From the NCBI RefSeq assembly GCF_030345335.1, contig NZ_JAPVRC010000004.1, positions 267,711-331,710 on the forward strand: a DNA stretch of 64,000 nucleotides, given 5' to 3'. Below are positions 51,943 through 60,400 of the stretch, piece after piece. This stretch comes from Halobacillus campisalis (GTDB lineage Bacteria > Bacillota > Bacilli > Bacillales > Halobacillaceae). The position numbers and the translations under genes are program-made. The notes under the pieces were generated by a model. That model was not told where the DNA came from. It saw only the letters and a program-made list of their open reading frames with translations, and searched no databases. Within the stretch, counting starts at the first letter, position 1; each line of letters opens with the position of its first letter.

Positions 51943-53535
51943 TTAAAGTCTGCCATAAGAAGGGCCGGCTTCTTTTATTTCTTTGCTGGCATGTTCAAAC
52001 TTCTTGAAATTCTCATGAAATTTATTGGCTAGCTCGTGAGCGCTGCGATCATAAGCATTCGGATCCTTCCATGTCTTTTTAGGTATAAGCACATCATCAG
52101 GCACTCCAGGACAATGAGTAGGAATTTGAAGGTCGAAAACGGGATCTAAATACGTCTCGACAGATTTCAATTCGCCTTCGAGAGCAGCATGAATCATGGA
52201 ACGTGTATGAGATAATTTCATCCTTTCCCCTTCACCAAAAGCTCCACCTGTCCAACCGGTATTTACTAAATATACTTCAGAATCAAATTGATCGATTTTT
52301 TCTCCCAGCATTTCAGCATAGACTGAAGGAGCAAGCGGGAGAAATGGAGAACCGAAACAAGCTGAGAATGTAGCTTGAGGAGAGGTGACTCCGCGCTCGG
52401 TACCAGCTAGTTTACTCGTATAACCACTCAAGAAATGGTACATGGCCTGTTCCTTAGTGAGACGACTGATGGGAGGTAATACTCCTGTTGCATCAGCGGT
52501 CAAAAATATAATAGCGTTAGGGTGCCCGGCAACGCTAGGAACGACGGTATTTTTGATATGATGTAATGGATAGGCAGCTCGCGTATTTTCAGTCAGTGAA
52601 GTATCATCATAATCTGGCTGATGGGAATGAGGGTTAAGTACTACATTCTCAAGTACCGCACCAAAATGAATAGCATCGAAAATCTGCGGTTCCTTTTGGA
52701 AGGAGAGGTTGATGCATTTTGCATAACAGCCTCCTTCGATATTTGAAATGCCGAAGTTGGACCAAGCATGTTCGTCGTCTCCGATCAGCTTACGGTCAGG
52801 GTCGGCAGAAAGAGTCGTTTTCCCGGTACCTGATAATCCAAAGAATAAAGCGACGTCTCCTTCTTTTCCGACATTCGCAGAACAGTGCATGGATAAAACA
52901 TTTTTCTTGGGGAGAACATAATTCATGACAGAGAAGATCGACTTTTTAATTTCTCCTGCGTATTCTGTGCCCCCTATCAACACGACCCGGTGTTTAAAAG
53001 AAATTATAATAAACGCTTCAGAATTTGTTCCATCTATTTCTGGATCAGCTTTAAAAGTCGGCGCAGATATTACCGAGAATTCTGCCTCGTGCTGAGTCAG
53101 CTCTTCCTCCGTTGGTCGAATGAACATTTGATGAGCGAAAAGGTTATGCCATGCGAATTCATTAATGACTTGAATCGGCAGACGATAACGTTCATCAGCT
53201 CCAGCGTATCCTTTGAATACAAAAAGCTCTTGACGGTCTTTTAAGTAATCCAGTACTTTGTGGTACAGTTTTATAAAAGTTTCATCCTCAATGGACTGAT
53301 TCGTCTTTCCCCAGTTCACTGCGTCAGTGGAATGATCATCTTTCACGATAAACTTATCGTGCGGGGAGCGCCCAGTATATTCTCCAGTAGTCGCTTGAAT
53401 CGCCCCAGTATGAGTTAAAGAACCCTCATTTCTGGAAAGAACCCTCTCGACTAACTGGGGAACCGATAGTTGGTGATGAACATTCGATTGATTTACCAGT
53501 TGATTCAAGTCTGACATTTGATTAATTGCGCTCAT
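51943..53535 (-). CDS. pckA: Phosphoenolpyruvate carboxykinase (ATP)
   Basis: A 530-residue ATP-dependent PEPCK that converts oxaloacetate to PEP for gluconeogenesis. The P-loop [16 protein letters not shown] near residue 235, [35 protein letters not shown] and the Arg-containing [14 protein letters not shown] are the family blocks. SD AGGCGGG is 9 bases before the ATG. A cre-like sequence lies about 95 bases upstream, so carbon-source control is possible. Confidence 0.96.
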   Translation of the reverse strand: MSAINQMSDLNQLVNQSNVHHQLSVPQLVERVLSRNEGSLTHTGAIQATTGEYTGRSPHDKFIVKDDHSTDAVNWGKTNQSIEDETFIKLYHKVLDYLKDRQELFVFKGYAGADERYRLPIQVINEFAWHNLFAHQMFIRPTEEELTQHEAEFSVISAPTFKADPEIDGTNSEAFIIISFKHRVVLIGGTEYAGEIKKSIFSVMNYVLPKKNVLSMHCSANVGKEGDVALFFGLSGTGKTTLSADPDRKLIGDDEHAWSNFGISNIEGGCYAKCINLSFQKEPQIFDAIHFGAVLENVVLNPHSHQPDYDDTSLTENTRAAYPLHHIKNTVVPSVAGHPNAIIFLTADATGVLPPISRLTKEQAMYHFLSGYTSKLAGTERGVTSPQATFSACFGSPFLPLAPSVYAEMLGEKIDQFDSEVYLVNTGWTGGAFGEGERMKLSHTRSMIHAALEGELKSVETYLDPVFDLQIPTHCPGVPDDVLIPKKTWKDPNAYDRSAHELANKFHENFKKFEHASKEIKEAGPSYGRL

Positions 53536-53626
53536 AAGTGCCTACCCGCCTTTACTAAAAAATTTAATAATATGCTGTGTTGGAACAAAGTATAACACAT
53601 TCAAATCAATAGTCCATACTATTTAA

Positions 53627-53640
53627 TGAAAATGCTTTCA
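53627..53640 (-). promoter_or_regulatory. Putative cre site upstream of pckA
   Basis: TGAAAATGCTTTCA matches the Bacillus catabolite-responsive element TGWAANCGNTNWCA at 13 of 14 positions (T for C at position 7). It lies just upstream of the pckA promoter region (a TATACT -10-like box is at about 53589). Confidence 0.45.
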
Positions 53641-53691
53641 TTTTATTCTATTAACCAAAAGGGCATAATGTTATACAAAGGATGTTAAGTA

Positions 53692-54029
53692 ATGAGCAAG
53701 GTTATTGTATTATTTGATGAAGCTTGTTATTTATCCCAGCGAAGTAAACGAATCTTAGATATAATGGATTGGTTTTAGACGATATTATGACGCAATCTGC
53801 AAAATTTTTATAGAAGAAAAGGGTCTCCATAAAGAAATGTATGTTTATTATGACAACAAAGAAGGGCGAGGAGGATATCAAGTTTTATTTCTCCTCTCAC
53901 CTACTTAGGCTTATGAAGCTTATTAAGGGAATGAACAGGTATGGTGAGTCTCCTTACCGATTCATCACAGCGCCTCGTTACCAAATCTTTAAAAAACGCT
54001 GTAAAATCGCGTCGTGTTCCCTGTCGTAA
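53692..54029 (+). pseudogene. Frameshifted DCC-family thiol-disulfide oxidoreductase
   Basis: Three frames read in order give a DUF393/DCC-like protein. Frame 1 from ATG 53692: MSKVIVLFDEACYLSQRSKR, ending in a stop at 53778. Frame 2 continues with FRRYYDAICKIFIEEKGL and KEMYVYYDNKEGRGGYQVLF. Frame 3 gives LLRLMKLIKGMNRYGESPYRFITAPRYQIFKKR and a stop at 54029. The SD AAAGGA precedes the start. The DCC signature FDxxCxxC reads FDEACYLS, so one Cys is lost too. The gene is probably decayed; a sequencing error is possible. Confidence 0.6.
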
Positions 54030-54044
54030 ACTAATGAAAACTGA

Positions 54045-54073
54045 TTGACATAGGGAAAGGATTTCGATACTAT
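54045..54073 (+). promoter_or_regulatory. Promoter of the SAM riboswitch / metK unit
   Basis: TTGACA at 54045-54050 and TACTAT at 54068-54073 are separated by 17 bases, ahead of the SAM aptamer. Confidence 0.75.
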
Positions 54074-54089
54074 TATTCCGAACGGATAC

Positions 54090-54210
54090 TCTCTTATCCA
54101 GAGTCGGTGGAGGGACAGGCCCAATGAAACCCGGCAACCCGTCATTCATTTGACATGGTGCTAACCTGAAGCAAGGTTACTCAAGACTGTAATCTTGGAC
54201 GATAAGAGCG
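54090..54210 (+). promoter_or_regulatory. SAM-I riboswitch (S-box)
   Basis: All S-box blocks are present: CTCTTATCCAGAG, GGTGGAGGGACAGGCCC, GATGAAACCCGGCAACC-like (CAATGAAACCCGGCAACC), GGTGCTAACC, and the 3' strand of P1 GATAAGAG. SAM binding represses metK. Confidence 0.96.
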
Positions 54211-54222
54211 AAAGGATACGGT

Positions 54223-54255
54223 GCCTTTCCTCTTGAGTAGGAAGGGTTTTTTTCT
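54223..54255 (+). terminator. SAM riboswitch terminator
   Basis: CCTTTCC pairs with GGAAGGG, followed by TTTTTTTC; it is the expression platform before metK. Confidence 0.82.
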
Positions 54256-54403
54256 ATTAAAATGGAAATTTTCCTTTCAAGTGCGGCTTTTTTAATGGAT
54301 GAGTGAACAAACAATATAGTTTGACGTATAATATGCTTCTATAAAGATACGGGTAAAGGGTTCCGTCGAATTTTGTACCTAACAGAAGGAGGAGTTTTCA
54401 AGA

Positions 54404-55609
54404 ATGCCAGCCAATCGCCGGTTATTCACGTCAGAATCAGTAACAGAAGGGCATCCTGATAAAATCTGTGATCAGATTTCTGATGCGATATTAGATGAAA
54501 TTTTAAAAAATGATCCAAATGCAAGAGTGGCATGTGAAACAACAGTCACTACAGGACTTGTACTCGTTTCTGGTGAAATCAGTACAAACACTTATGTAGA
54601 TATTCCGGCGATCGTACGCCAAACAATCAAAGATATTGGGTACACACGTGCTAAATACGGTTTCGATGCCGATACTTGTGCGGTACTTACAGCTATTGAC
54701 GAGCAATCTGCCGATATCGCTGGCGGAGTCAATGTCGCTTTGGAATCAAGAGAAGGGCAAATGAGCGAAGATGAGATAGAATCTATAGGAGCTGGAGATC
54801 AAGGCTTAATGTTCGGTTTTGCTAATAATGAAACTAAAGAATTGATGCCACTGCCGATTTCGCTTGCCCATAAAATAGCTAAACGTCTTTCCGATGTAAG
54901 GAATGACGGAACTTTAGCTTATTTGCGCCCCGACGGGAAAACTCAGGTGACGATCGAGTATGATGAGAATGATAAACCTCTGAGAGTTGATACTATTGTC
55001 ATTTCTACACAGCATGCGGAAGAGATCACCCTGGAGCAAATCCAACGAGATTTAAAAGCACAAGTCATCCAGCCTGTAGTGCCTGATCATCTTATTGATG
55101 AGAATACTAAGTACTTCATAAACCCTACTGGCCGTTTCGTTATAGGCGGTCCCCAGGGAGATGCGGGATTGACAGGCAGAAAAATCATCGTAGATACCTA
55201 TGGCGGTTACGCACGTCATGGCGGGGGAGCTTTCAGTGGGAAAGACGCTACTAAGGTGGATAGGTCAGCCGCTTATGCAGCAAGGTATGTAGCCAAGAAC
55301 ATTGTTGCTGCAGGGTTAGCTGATTCTTGTGAGGTACAGCTTGCTTATGCAATCGGAGTAGCCCAGCCAGTATCTATTTCCGTCAATACTTTTGGTACAG
55401 GAAAAGCAGAAGAAAACCAGCTGGTAGAAGCGATACGTGAACTCTTTGATCTTCGTCCTGCCGGTATTATCAAAATGCTTGATTTGCGCCGTCCGATTTA
55501 TCGTCAAACCGCGGCTTATGGACACTTTGGCCGTACAGACGTTGAATTTCCGTGGGAAAAAACGAACAAATCTGAGCTTTTAAAACAAAAGATTGAGCAA
55601 AAATTATAA
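54404..55609 (+). CDS. metK: S-adenosylmethionine synthetase
   Basis: A 401-residue MAT enzyme that makes SAM from methionine and [27 protein letters not shown] is the N-terminal signature, [12 protein letters not shown] the second and [23 protein letters not shown] the third. Control by the S-box upstream is the expected feedback loop. SD GAAGGAGGAG lies 10 bases before the ATG. Confidence 0.97.
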   Translation: MPANRRLFTSESVTEGHPDKICDQISDAILDEILKNDPNARVACETTVTTGLVLVSGEISTNTYVDIPAIVRQTIKDIGYTRAKYGFDADTCAVLTAIDEQSADIAGGVNVALESREGQMSEDEIESIGAGDQGLMFGFANNETKELMPLPISLAHKIAKRLSDVRNDGTLAYLRPDGKTQVTIEYDENDKPLRVDTIVISTQHAEEITLEQIQRDLKAQVIQPVVPDHLIDENTKYFINPTGRFVIGGPQGDAGLTGRKIIVDTYGGYARHGGGAFSGKDATKVDRSAAYAARYVAKNIVAAGLADSCEVQLAYAIGVAQPVSISVNTFGTGKAEENQLVEAIRELFDLRPAGIIKMLDLRRPIYRQTAAYGHFGRTDVEFPWEKTNKSELLKQKIEQKL

Positions 55610-55668
55610 AAAGGACCGTCTCAATAGCCTTTAAAATGATAAAATAAAGCAGCTGAAGAGATACTAAT

Positions 55669-55760
55669 AAAAATCGCTCTCATTCGTTTTTAGTTAAGTT
55701 TAAAAGCTTACATTAAAACAAATAGAGCGATTTTTTTGTTTCAAAAAAATCGCTCGCCAA
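55669..55760. terminator. Convergent terminator region of metK and ytoA
   Basis: AAAAATCGCTCT (55669-55680) and AATAGAGCGATTTTTT (55721 on) form one hairpin. AGAGCGATTTTTTT and AAAAAAATCGCTCG (55743-55756) form an alternative one. Both have T-runs, so transcription from either side can end here. The gap of 250 bases holds no gene. Confidence 0.7.
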
Positions 55761-55859
55761 ATTTCATGGGTATAGCCTTTGTTGATGGTTCTGCTTACAA
55801 AAAAGATTCAGTTTTAATAAACCTTATATATTTTAAACTTTAGAACAGTACCGTTTATA

Positions 55860-56378
55860 TTAGTTGCCTGTCTGTTGAGACTTATAGGTTTTTCCTTTTT
55901 CCACATAAGTTGCGCGAATCCTGTTCAATTCATTGAAATCTTCTTCAGTTAATTCCCTTACAACTTTAGCAGGTCTTCCAAGCGCTAAAGTTCTTGGAGG
56001 AATAGATTTACCTGGAGGTACTAGACTGCCAGCCCCTATGAAAGCTTCTTCTCCAATTTCTGCACCGTCCAATATTAAGGAACCCATACCGATCAAAGCA
56101 TTTTTTCTAATAATCGCCGAATGAAGTGTCACTTGATGTCCTACGGTTACCCCGTCTTCGATGACGAGAGGCTGGTCAGGACTCTGGTGCAGCATACTCA
56201 AATCTTGAACATTCACTTCATTTCCAATATGAACAGGTGCGACATCTCCTCGGATGACAGTTTTGAACCATACACTCGATTCAGCTCCAATCGTGACATC
56301 TCCAGTAATGACAGCATCTTCAGCAATGAAGGCGCTTGGATCTAGTTGCGGGAATTTTCCCTTATATTCGCAAATCAT
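55860..56378 (-). CDS. ytoA: Gamma-carbonic anhydrase-like hexapeptide protein (YtoA)
   Basis: A 172-residue left-handed beta-helix protein with hexapeptide repeats such as DVTIGAESSVWFKTVIRGDVAPVHIGNEVNVQD. The metal-binding His are in SMLHQSP and TVGHQVTLHSA, as in gamma-carbonic anhydrases. It is cytoplasmic; catalytic activity of Firmicute YtoA is not demonstrated as far as I know. SD GGGGGAT is near the ATG. It diverges from ytpA with a 65-base gap. Confidence 0.92.
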   Translation of the reverse strand: MICEYKGKFPQLDPSAFIAEDAVITGDVTIGAESSVWFKTVIRGDVAPVHIGNEVNVQDLSMLHQSPDQPLVIEDGVTVGHQVTLHSAIIRKNALIGMGSLILDGAEIGEEAFIGAGSLVPPGKSIPPRTLALGRPAKVVRELTEEDFNELNRIRATYVEKGKTYKSQQTGN

Positions 56379-56443
56379 TAATATCCCCCTTATAATAATA
56401 GTACATTTATTATAGCAAATGGCTGGTAAGGAGAGCGATTGTA

Positions 56444-57238
56444 ATGAGGAATAAAGTAAAAGCTACGGTTATCATAGTCCACGGTGCCTTTGAACATGCT
56501 GGCCGCTATCAGCACTTAGCAGAAAGACTTCGGAGTGATGGCTTTTCTGTCATTCTTGACGACCTTCTTGGCCAGGGCAAATCTAAAGAAGAAAAGGGGC
56601 ATATAAGGAAGTTTGATGATTATTTACATACTCTGCTGCAGTGGATAGAACAGGCAGGGAAACAACACCCGATTTTTCTTTTAGGCCACAGTATGGGAGG
56701 GGTAGTCGTCATCCGCACACTTCAAAAATATAAGCCTGAAGTGAATGGTGTCATTTTGTCATCTCCAGCGCTTGGAATATTGAACGGGCCGTCTAAACCG
56801 ACGGTAGGATTTTCTAAATTAGTCAACTTCGTCCGTCCTTCCTTCAAGGTATCATCTTCCATTAGTCCAGAAAAGGTTACGAGGAATCAGGAAGTAATTA
56901 AAAATCACAAAGAAGATCCATTAATAATTGAAAGGGTTTCTGTAAGATGGTATTTGGAATTCCAAAAAGCAATCAAAAACGCTATGAAACAAGCTGATGA
57001 ATTTCCTGCACTGCCAACCCTTGTCATGCAAGCTGGCGATGATTTGATAATAGATCATAGAAAAACGTATGAGTGGTTTAATAATATCAACACTGATGAG
57101 AAAACATATAAACAATGGCCGGATTATTATCACGAAATTTTTAATGAAGTCGAATGGAAACTCGTTTATACTTACATGCTCAACTTTATCGATCAACAGC
57201 TGCTCAATCAGCAAAAAAGGGGAGATCAACGTGACTGA
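56444..57238 (+). CDS. ytpA: Alpha/beta hydrolase, lysophospholipase type (YtpA)
   Basis: A 264-residue serine hydrolase of the Hydrolase_4/monoacylglycerol lipase type. IIVHGAFEHAGRYQHLAERL and DLLGQGKSKEEKG are typical, the nucleophile is in LLGHSMGGVVVIRTL near residue 90, the acid in GDDLIIDHR and the His in DYYHEIFNE. B. subtilis YtpA is needed for the lysophospholipid antibiotic bacilysocin. The next gene starts within its last codons (8-base overlap), so the two are coupled. Confidence 0.9.
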   Translation: MRNKVKATVIIVHGAFEHAGRYQHLAERLRSDGFSVILDDLLGQGKSKEEKGHIRKFDDYLHTLLQWIEQAGKQHPIFLLGHSMGGVVVIRTLQKYKPEVNGVILSSPALGILNGPSKPTVGFSKLVNFVRPSFKVSSSISPEKVTRNQEVIKNHKEDPLIIERVSVRWYLEFQKAIKNAMKQADEFPALPTLVMQAGDDLIIDHRKTYEWFNNINTDEKTYKQWPDYYHEIFNEVEWKLVYTYMLNFIDQQLLNQQKRGDQRD

Positions 57239-58304
57239 AAAGATCCCGACACGTGCAGTGCCTTTATTATATAAGGTTTACAGACAAGTTTTTCCTGAAG
57301 TTCATAAAGAGCTTAAATATTGGAAGAAAGAAGCGCATGCGATTCCTAACGAAGAGTTGAGGAGTCAAGCCACTGCCAGTATCGAAGCGAAAACTTTTCA
57401 TTGTGAAGGAGGAGGGATTTATTCCTTACTAGCAAATGAGAATTGGAAGCAGGCTGTGCGATTCATCGTGGCTTACCAGACTATTAGTGATTACTTGGAT
57501 AATTTGTGTGACCGAAGTACATCGATGGACCCTAAGGACTTTAGGAGGCTGCACGAAGCTATGACAGATGCTCTCACCCCGTCAAATTCCACAAGAGATT
57601 ACTACGAGTTCAGAGAAGATAAAGATGACGGCGGTTACCTTAAGTCTTTAGTGAAAACTTGTCAGACAGTACTTAGGCATTCGGATCATTATAATATTGC
57701 ACATACCCATATTAAAAAGTTAGGCTGTCTTTATAATGACTTGCAAGTGTACAAGCATGTAAGGGAGGATGAGAGGGTTCCGCGATTGAAACAATGGTTC
57801 GAAGATCATCGGTCAGGATGTCCTCAGCTTGAATGGTACGAATTTTCAGCTTCTACTGGGTCTACCTTAGGAATATTCTGTCTGGTCTCCTATACATTAG
57901 GAGGCGGAATGACAGAAAAGTTAGCAGAAGATATTGAACGCAGTTATTTCCCATACATGCAAGGACTCCACATATTATTAGATTATTATATCGATCAGGA
58001 TGAGGATGCCAGAGAAGGAGATCTTAACTTTTGTTCGTATTATGAAGATGGGGAACGAATGAAGGATCGATTCATCTACTTTGTAAATCAGACTCATCAA
58101 TCCATCAAGGAGCTCCCACATCGTCATTTTCATGAAATGATTCATGAAGGTCTGGTAGGGATGTATTTAGCTGATCAGAAAGTCAAATACTTATTTCAGG
58201 CGAAAGGTTTCGTGAAATCTATGCTTAAGGCAAGTGGCAATAAGGCAAAGTTTTTCTATATTAATTCAAAAGTTTATAACCGTATTCGAGACGGATTGTC
58301 CTGA
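57231..58304 (+). CDS. ytpB: Tetraprenyl-beta-curcumene synthase (YtpB)
   Basis: A 357-residue terpene cyclase of the large-terpene (YtpB/DUF2600) family. ISDYLDNLCDRSTSMD near residue 90 is the Asp-rich metal motif; VYKHVREDERVPRLKQW, GCPQLEWYEFSASTGSTLGIFCL and LLDYYIDQDEDAREGDLNF are other blocks. The enzyme cyclises tetraprenyl diphosphate in the sesquarterpene pathway of Bacillus. The GTG at 57231 overlaps ytpA by 8 bases and has SD AAGGGGAG; a longer frame from 57069 is a shadow of ytpA. Confidence 0.92.
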   Translation: MTEKIPTRAVPLLYKVYRQVFPEVHKELKYWKKEAHAIPNEELRSQATASIEAKTFHCEGGGIYSLLANENWKQAVRFIVAYQTISDYLDNLCDRSTSMDPKDFRRLHEAMTDALTPSNSTRDYYEFREDKDDGGYLKSLVKTCQTVLRHSDHYNIAHTHIKKLGCLYNDLQVYKHVREDERVPRLKQWFEDHRSGCPQLEWYEFSASTGSTLGIFCLVSYTLGGGMTEKLAEDIERSYFPYMQGLHILLDYYIDQDEDAREGDLNFCSYYEDGERMKDRFIYFVNQTHQSIKELPHRHFHEMIHEGLVGMYLADQKVKYLFQAKGFVKSMLKASGNKAKFFYINSKVYNRIRDGLS

Positions 58305-58310
58305 CCCGAT

Positions 58311-58883
58311 CTACTTTTTTTCTATAGCTACAATAAATGGAGGGTTGTTTTTTTGGTTAATGAACCCATACTGCAATACACTGTAATCTTTTTGTCCAAG
58401 TCCTTTCACTAACTCCAGAAGAGCATTTTTTTCCTCTTCACCTCCAGGGTGACCATGATAGACGACTAATACGACTAGTCCACCTGGTTGCAGGTAGTGT
58501 AAAATGGAAGTGACTGATTCAATCGTATGATCAGGTTGCGTGATGACGGTCTTGTCTCCTCCCGGCAAGTAGCCAAGGTTAAAAATGGCCCCCTGTAATT
58601 TATTAAGGTGGCTGTAAGGTACATGGTCTTCAATCTTGTGATGACTCTGCTGAATGAGAGTGGCTCTTTCTTCTACCTGATTCTCCTTCAGTCTTTTTTT
58701 TGTATTTTCGACAGCTTGAGACTGAATGTCAAAAGCATATACATGGCCTTTTGTTCCGACAAGGTTGCACAAATGGGAGGTGTCATGACCATTGCCGCAT
58801 GTTGCGTCGATGGCGATATCACCTTCCTGTAAGGTATCTTCCATTAATTCGTGTGCATATTGAAGAACTCGTTTTAACTTCAT
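58311..58883 (-). CDS. ytqB: Class I SAM methyltransferase YtqB (tRNA methyltransferase MnmM-like)
   Basis: A 190-residue Rossmann-fold methyltransferase. Motif I is AIDATCGNGHDTSHL, followed by VYAFDIQSQAVENTKKRL, AIFNLGYLPGGDK and VLVVYHGHPGGEEE. The Bacillus protein was assigned as MnmM, which adds the final methyl group in mnm5s2U34 of tRNA. The partner ytqA (radical SAM) is not next to it here. The gene is convergent with ytpB (6 bases apart). Confidence 0.9.
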   Translation of the reverse strand: MKLKRVLQYAHELMEDTLQEGDIAIDATCGNGHDTSHLCNLVGTKGHVYAFDIQSQAVENTKKRLKENQVEERATLIQQSHHKIEDHVPYSHLNKLQGAIFNLGYLPGGDKTVITQPDHTIESVTSILHYLQPGGLVVLVVYHGHPGGEEEKNALLELVKGLGQKDYSVLQYGFINQKNNPPFIVAIEKK

Positions 58884-58981
58884 TGTTCTTGATATCCCCT
58901 TTTACTAAGTTTAAATCAGTTGCCATTCTAACATGAAATGCCATTAAGCAGGAATTCAATAAAGAAAGGTGCTGGCTTTTA

Positions 58982-59854
58982 ATGAATGGTAATAAAATCC
59001 AAGGTCACTCTTCTCATGTGAATGCAGTGAAGTACCATCCAGAGGGAGACTACATATTATCAGCGGGTTTTAATGGGGAATTGTATCTATGGGACCGCTC
59101 TACGTATGAAAAAGTACAAGTTTTTGAGGGACATAATCAAACAGTGAACAGTATTATTTGGCTGAACAACGGCAAGGAATTAATTTCTGCCTCGGGTGAT
59201 GGTAAGATATTGTTTCATGAGATCTCTCAATCGGAACCGTTGATTTCTTTACAGGATTTGAAATCCGGAGTGAGCCATATGCATCTCACTTATGATGAGC
59301 AATATCTCGTCACCAGCAATAAAACTTCGAATGTCCGTGTAAGGGAATGGCCTGATGGTGATCTTGTGTATACGAGAAAAAGTGATCAGCGTAACAGCGG
59401 AGTTCTATGTGCAGCTAAACAAGAACCTCATGTCATAGTCGGGGGAGTGGGGAACAAAATACGGCGTTTTTTAATACCTTCAGGTGAAATGATTGAGGAA
59501 GTTGACGGTCATGAATATGCAACAATGGGGTTTCGGTTCTTTGATGAAGACCGACATGGAATTTCCGTCGGTTATGACGGCACAATGATGATTTGGGACA
59601 TGGAGACTCATCAAGTTTTAGAGAAGTTAAATTTAGGAGGCGAAGGTTATTACTCTTTTGCCCTGTCGCATGATGATAAAGAAGTGGGAGTAGCTATGCC
59701 TTATAACTTTAAGAGAATACAACTGAACAATCTCTTCAGCACAGAAAAATCTCTTCCAGCAAAAGGGAATTATGGTGTGGATTATTCTCCAGATGGTCGA
59801 CAAATAGCTGTTGCTTCAGCCGATAAAAGTATACGTTTTTTTGATAGAGAGTAA
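58982..59854 (+). CDS. WD40-repeat beta-propeller protein
   Basis: A 290-residue protein built of about seven WD40-like blades: HSSHVNAVKYHPEGDYILSAGFNGELYLWDR, then GHNQTVNSIIWLNNGKELISASGDGKILFHE, later HEYATMGFRFFDEDRHGISVGYDGTMMIWDME and NYGVDYSPDGRQIAVASADKSIRFFDRE. GH and WD pairs are visible in blades 1, 2, 5 and 7. There is no signal peptide, enzyme or effector domain, so it is a cytoplasmic scaffold or sensor. WD40 proteins of this simple type are uncommon in Firmicutes. SD AAAGGTG is weak. No clear terminator follows. Confidence 0.88.
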   Translation: MNGNKIQGHSSHVNAVKYHPEGDYILSAGFNGELYLWDRSTYEKVQVFEGHNQTVNSIIWLNNGKELISASGDGKILFHEISQSEPLISLQDLKSGVSHMHLTYDEQYLVTSNKTSNVRVREWPDGDLVYTRKSDQRNSGVLCAAKQEPHVIVGGVGNKIRRFLIPSGEMIEEVDGHEYATMGFRFFDEDRHGISVGYDGTMMIWDMETHQVLEKLNLGGEGYYSFALSHDDKEVGVAMPYNFKRIQLNNLFSTEKSLPAKGNYGVDYSPDGRQIAVASADKSIRFFDRE

Positions 59855-60084
59855 ATAAAATTCCGCAGCTTCATTAGGAGCTGTGGAGCTCATTTGTTAA
59901 ATCGTGGATTATATTTTACAAGTCGGCATGAACTTTTGCGTGTGCATATAGTTTTCTGGGAACCTTTTTTGATAGAACTATTCTTTGTGAGAATAATTTT
60001 TCTCACACGGCTTTCCGCTTTGCAGCTATGTTTACAGGCGTTTACCCACAAGGCAATTGATGCTGAACATTTGTATAGCAGACC

Positions 60085-60113
60085 TTGACAAAGCTTCACG
60101 CTTTCAATAATAT
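60085..60113 (+). promoter_or_regulatory. Promoter of the leuS T-box leader
   Basis: TTGACA at 60085-60090 and TAATAT at 60108-60113 are separated by 17 bases. Transcription would begin near 60120. Confidence 0.75.
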
Positions 60114-60119
60114 ACAAAT

Positions 60120-60368
60120 TAGATATGTAACGACGTTGAAAAGGAATAGTAATAAACTCTTATGGTTTTAGAGAAGCAGCGGCTGGTGCAAGCTGTTCCT
60201 GAGATTTTGTGAACTCGCCTTTGATGTCGAAGAAGTGAACAAGAGTGGTAACTTCTTCCGGTATAATCACCGATATCGATTTCAAGTGAGCGTTCAGACG
60301 TTAATTTGGGTGGTACCGCGGGAGAAGTCTCTCGTCCCTGATAAATAGGGATGAGTGGCTTTTTTTAT
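60120..60368 (+). promoter_or_regulatory. T-box leader of leuS (Leu specifier)
   Basis: The T-box TGGGTGGTACCGCGG is at 60307-60321. The specifier loop reads GTGAACTCGCC with CTC (Leu) at 60214-60216. A terminator, CTCGTCCCT pairing with AGGGATGAG plus TTTTTTT (60331-60368), competes with the antiterminator. Uncharged tRNA-Leu should raise leuS expression. The part of the gap before it (59855-60080) holds a palindrome but no gene. Confidence 0.94.
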
Positions 60369-60400
60369 TTATTGATATAGATTTATTAGGAGGAAAACAG

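Noticed and set aside
54060..54150. 82-codon minus-strand frame crossing the SAM riboswitch
   Set aside because: It is the antisense of the conserved aptamer.
59890..60117. Frames on both strands before leuS
   Set aside because: No SD and no family pattern; the region holds the leuS promoter.
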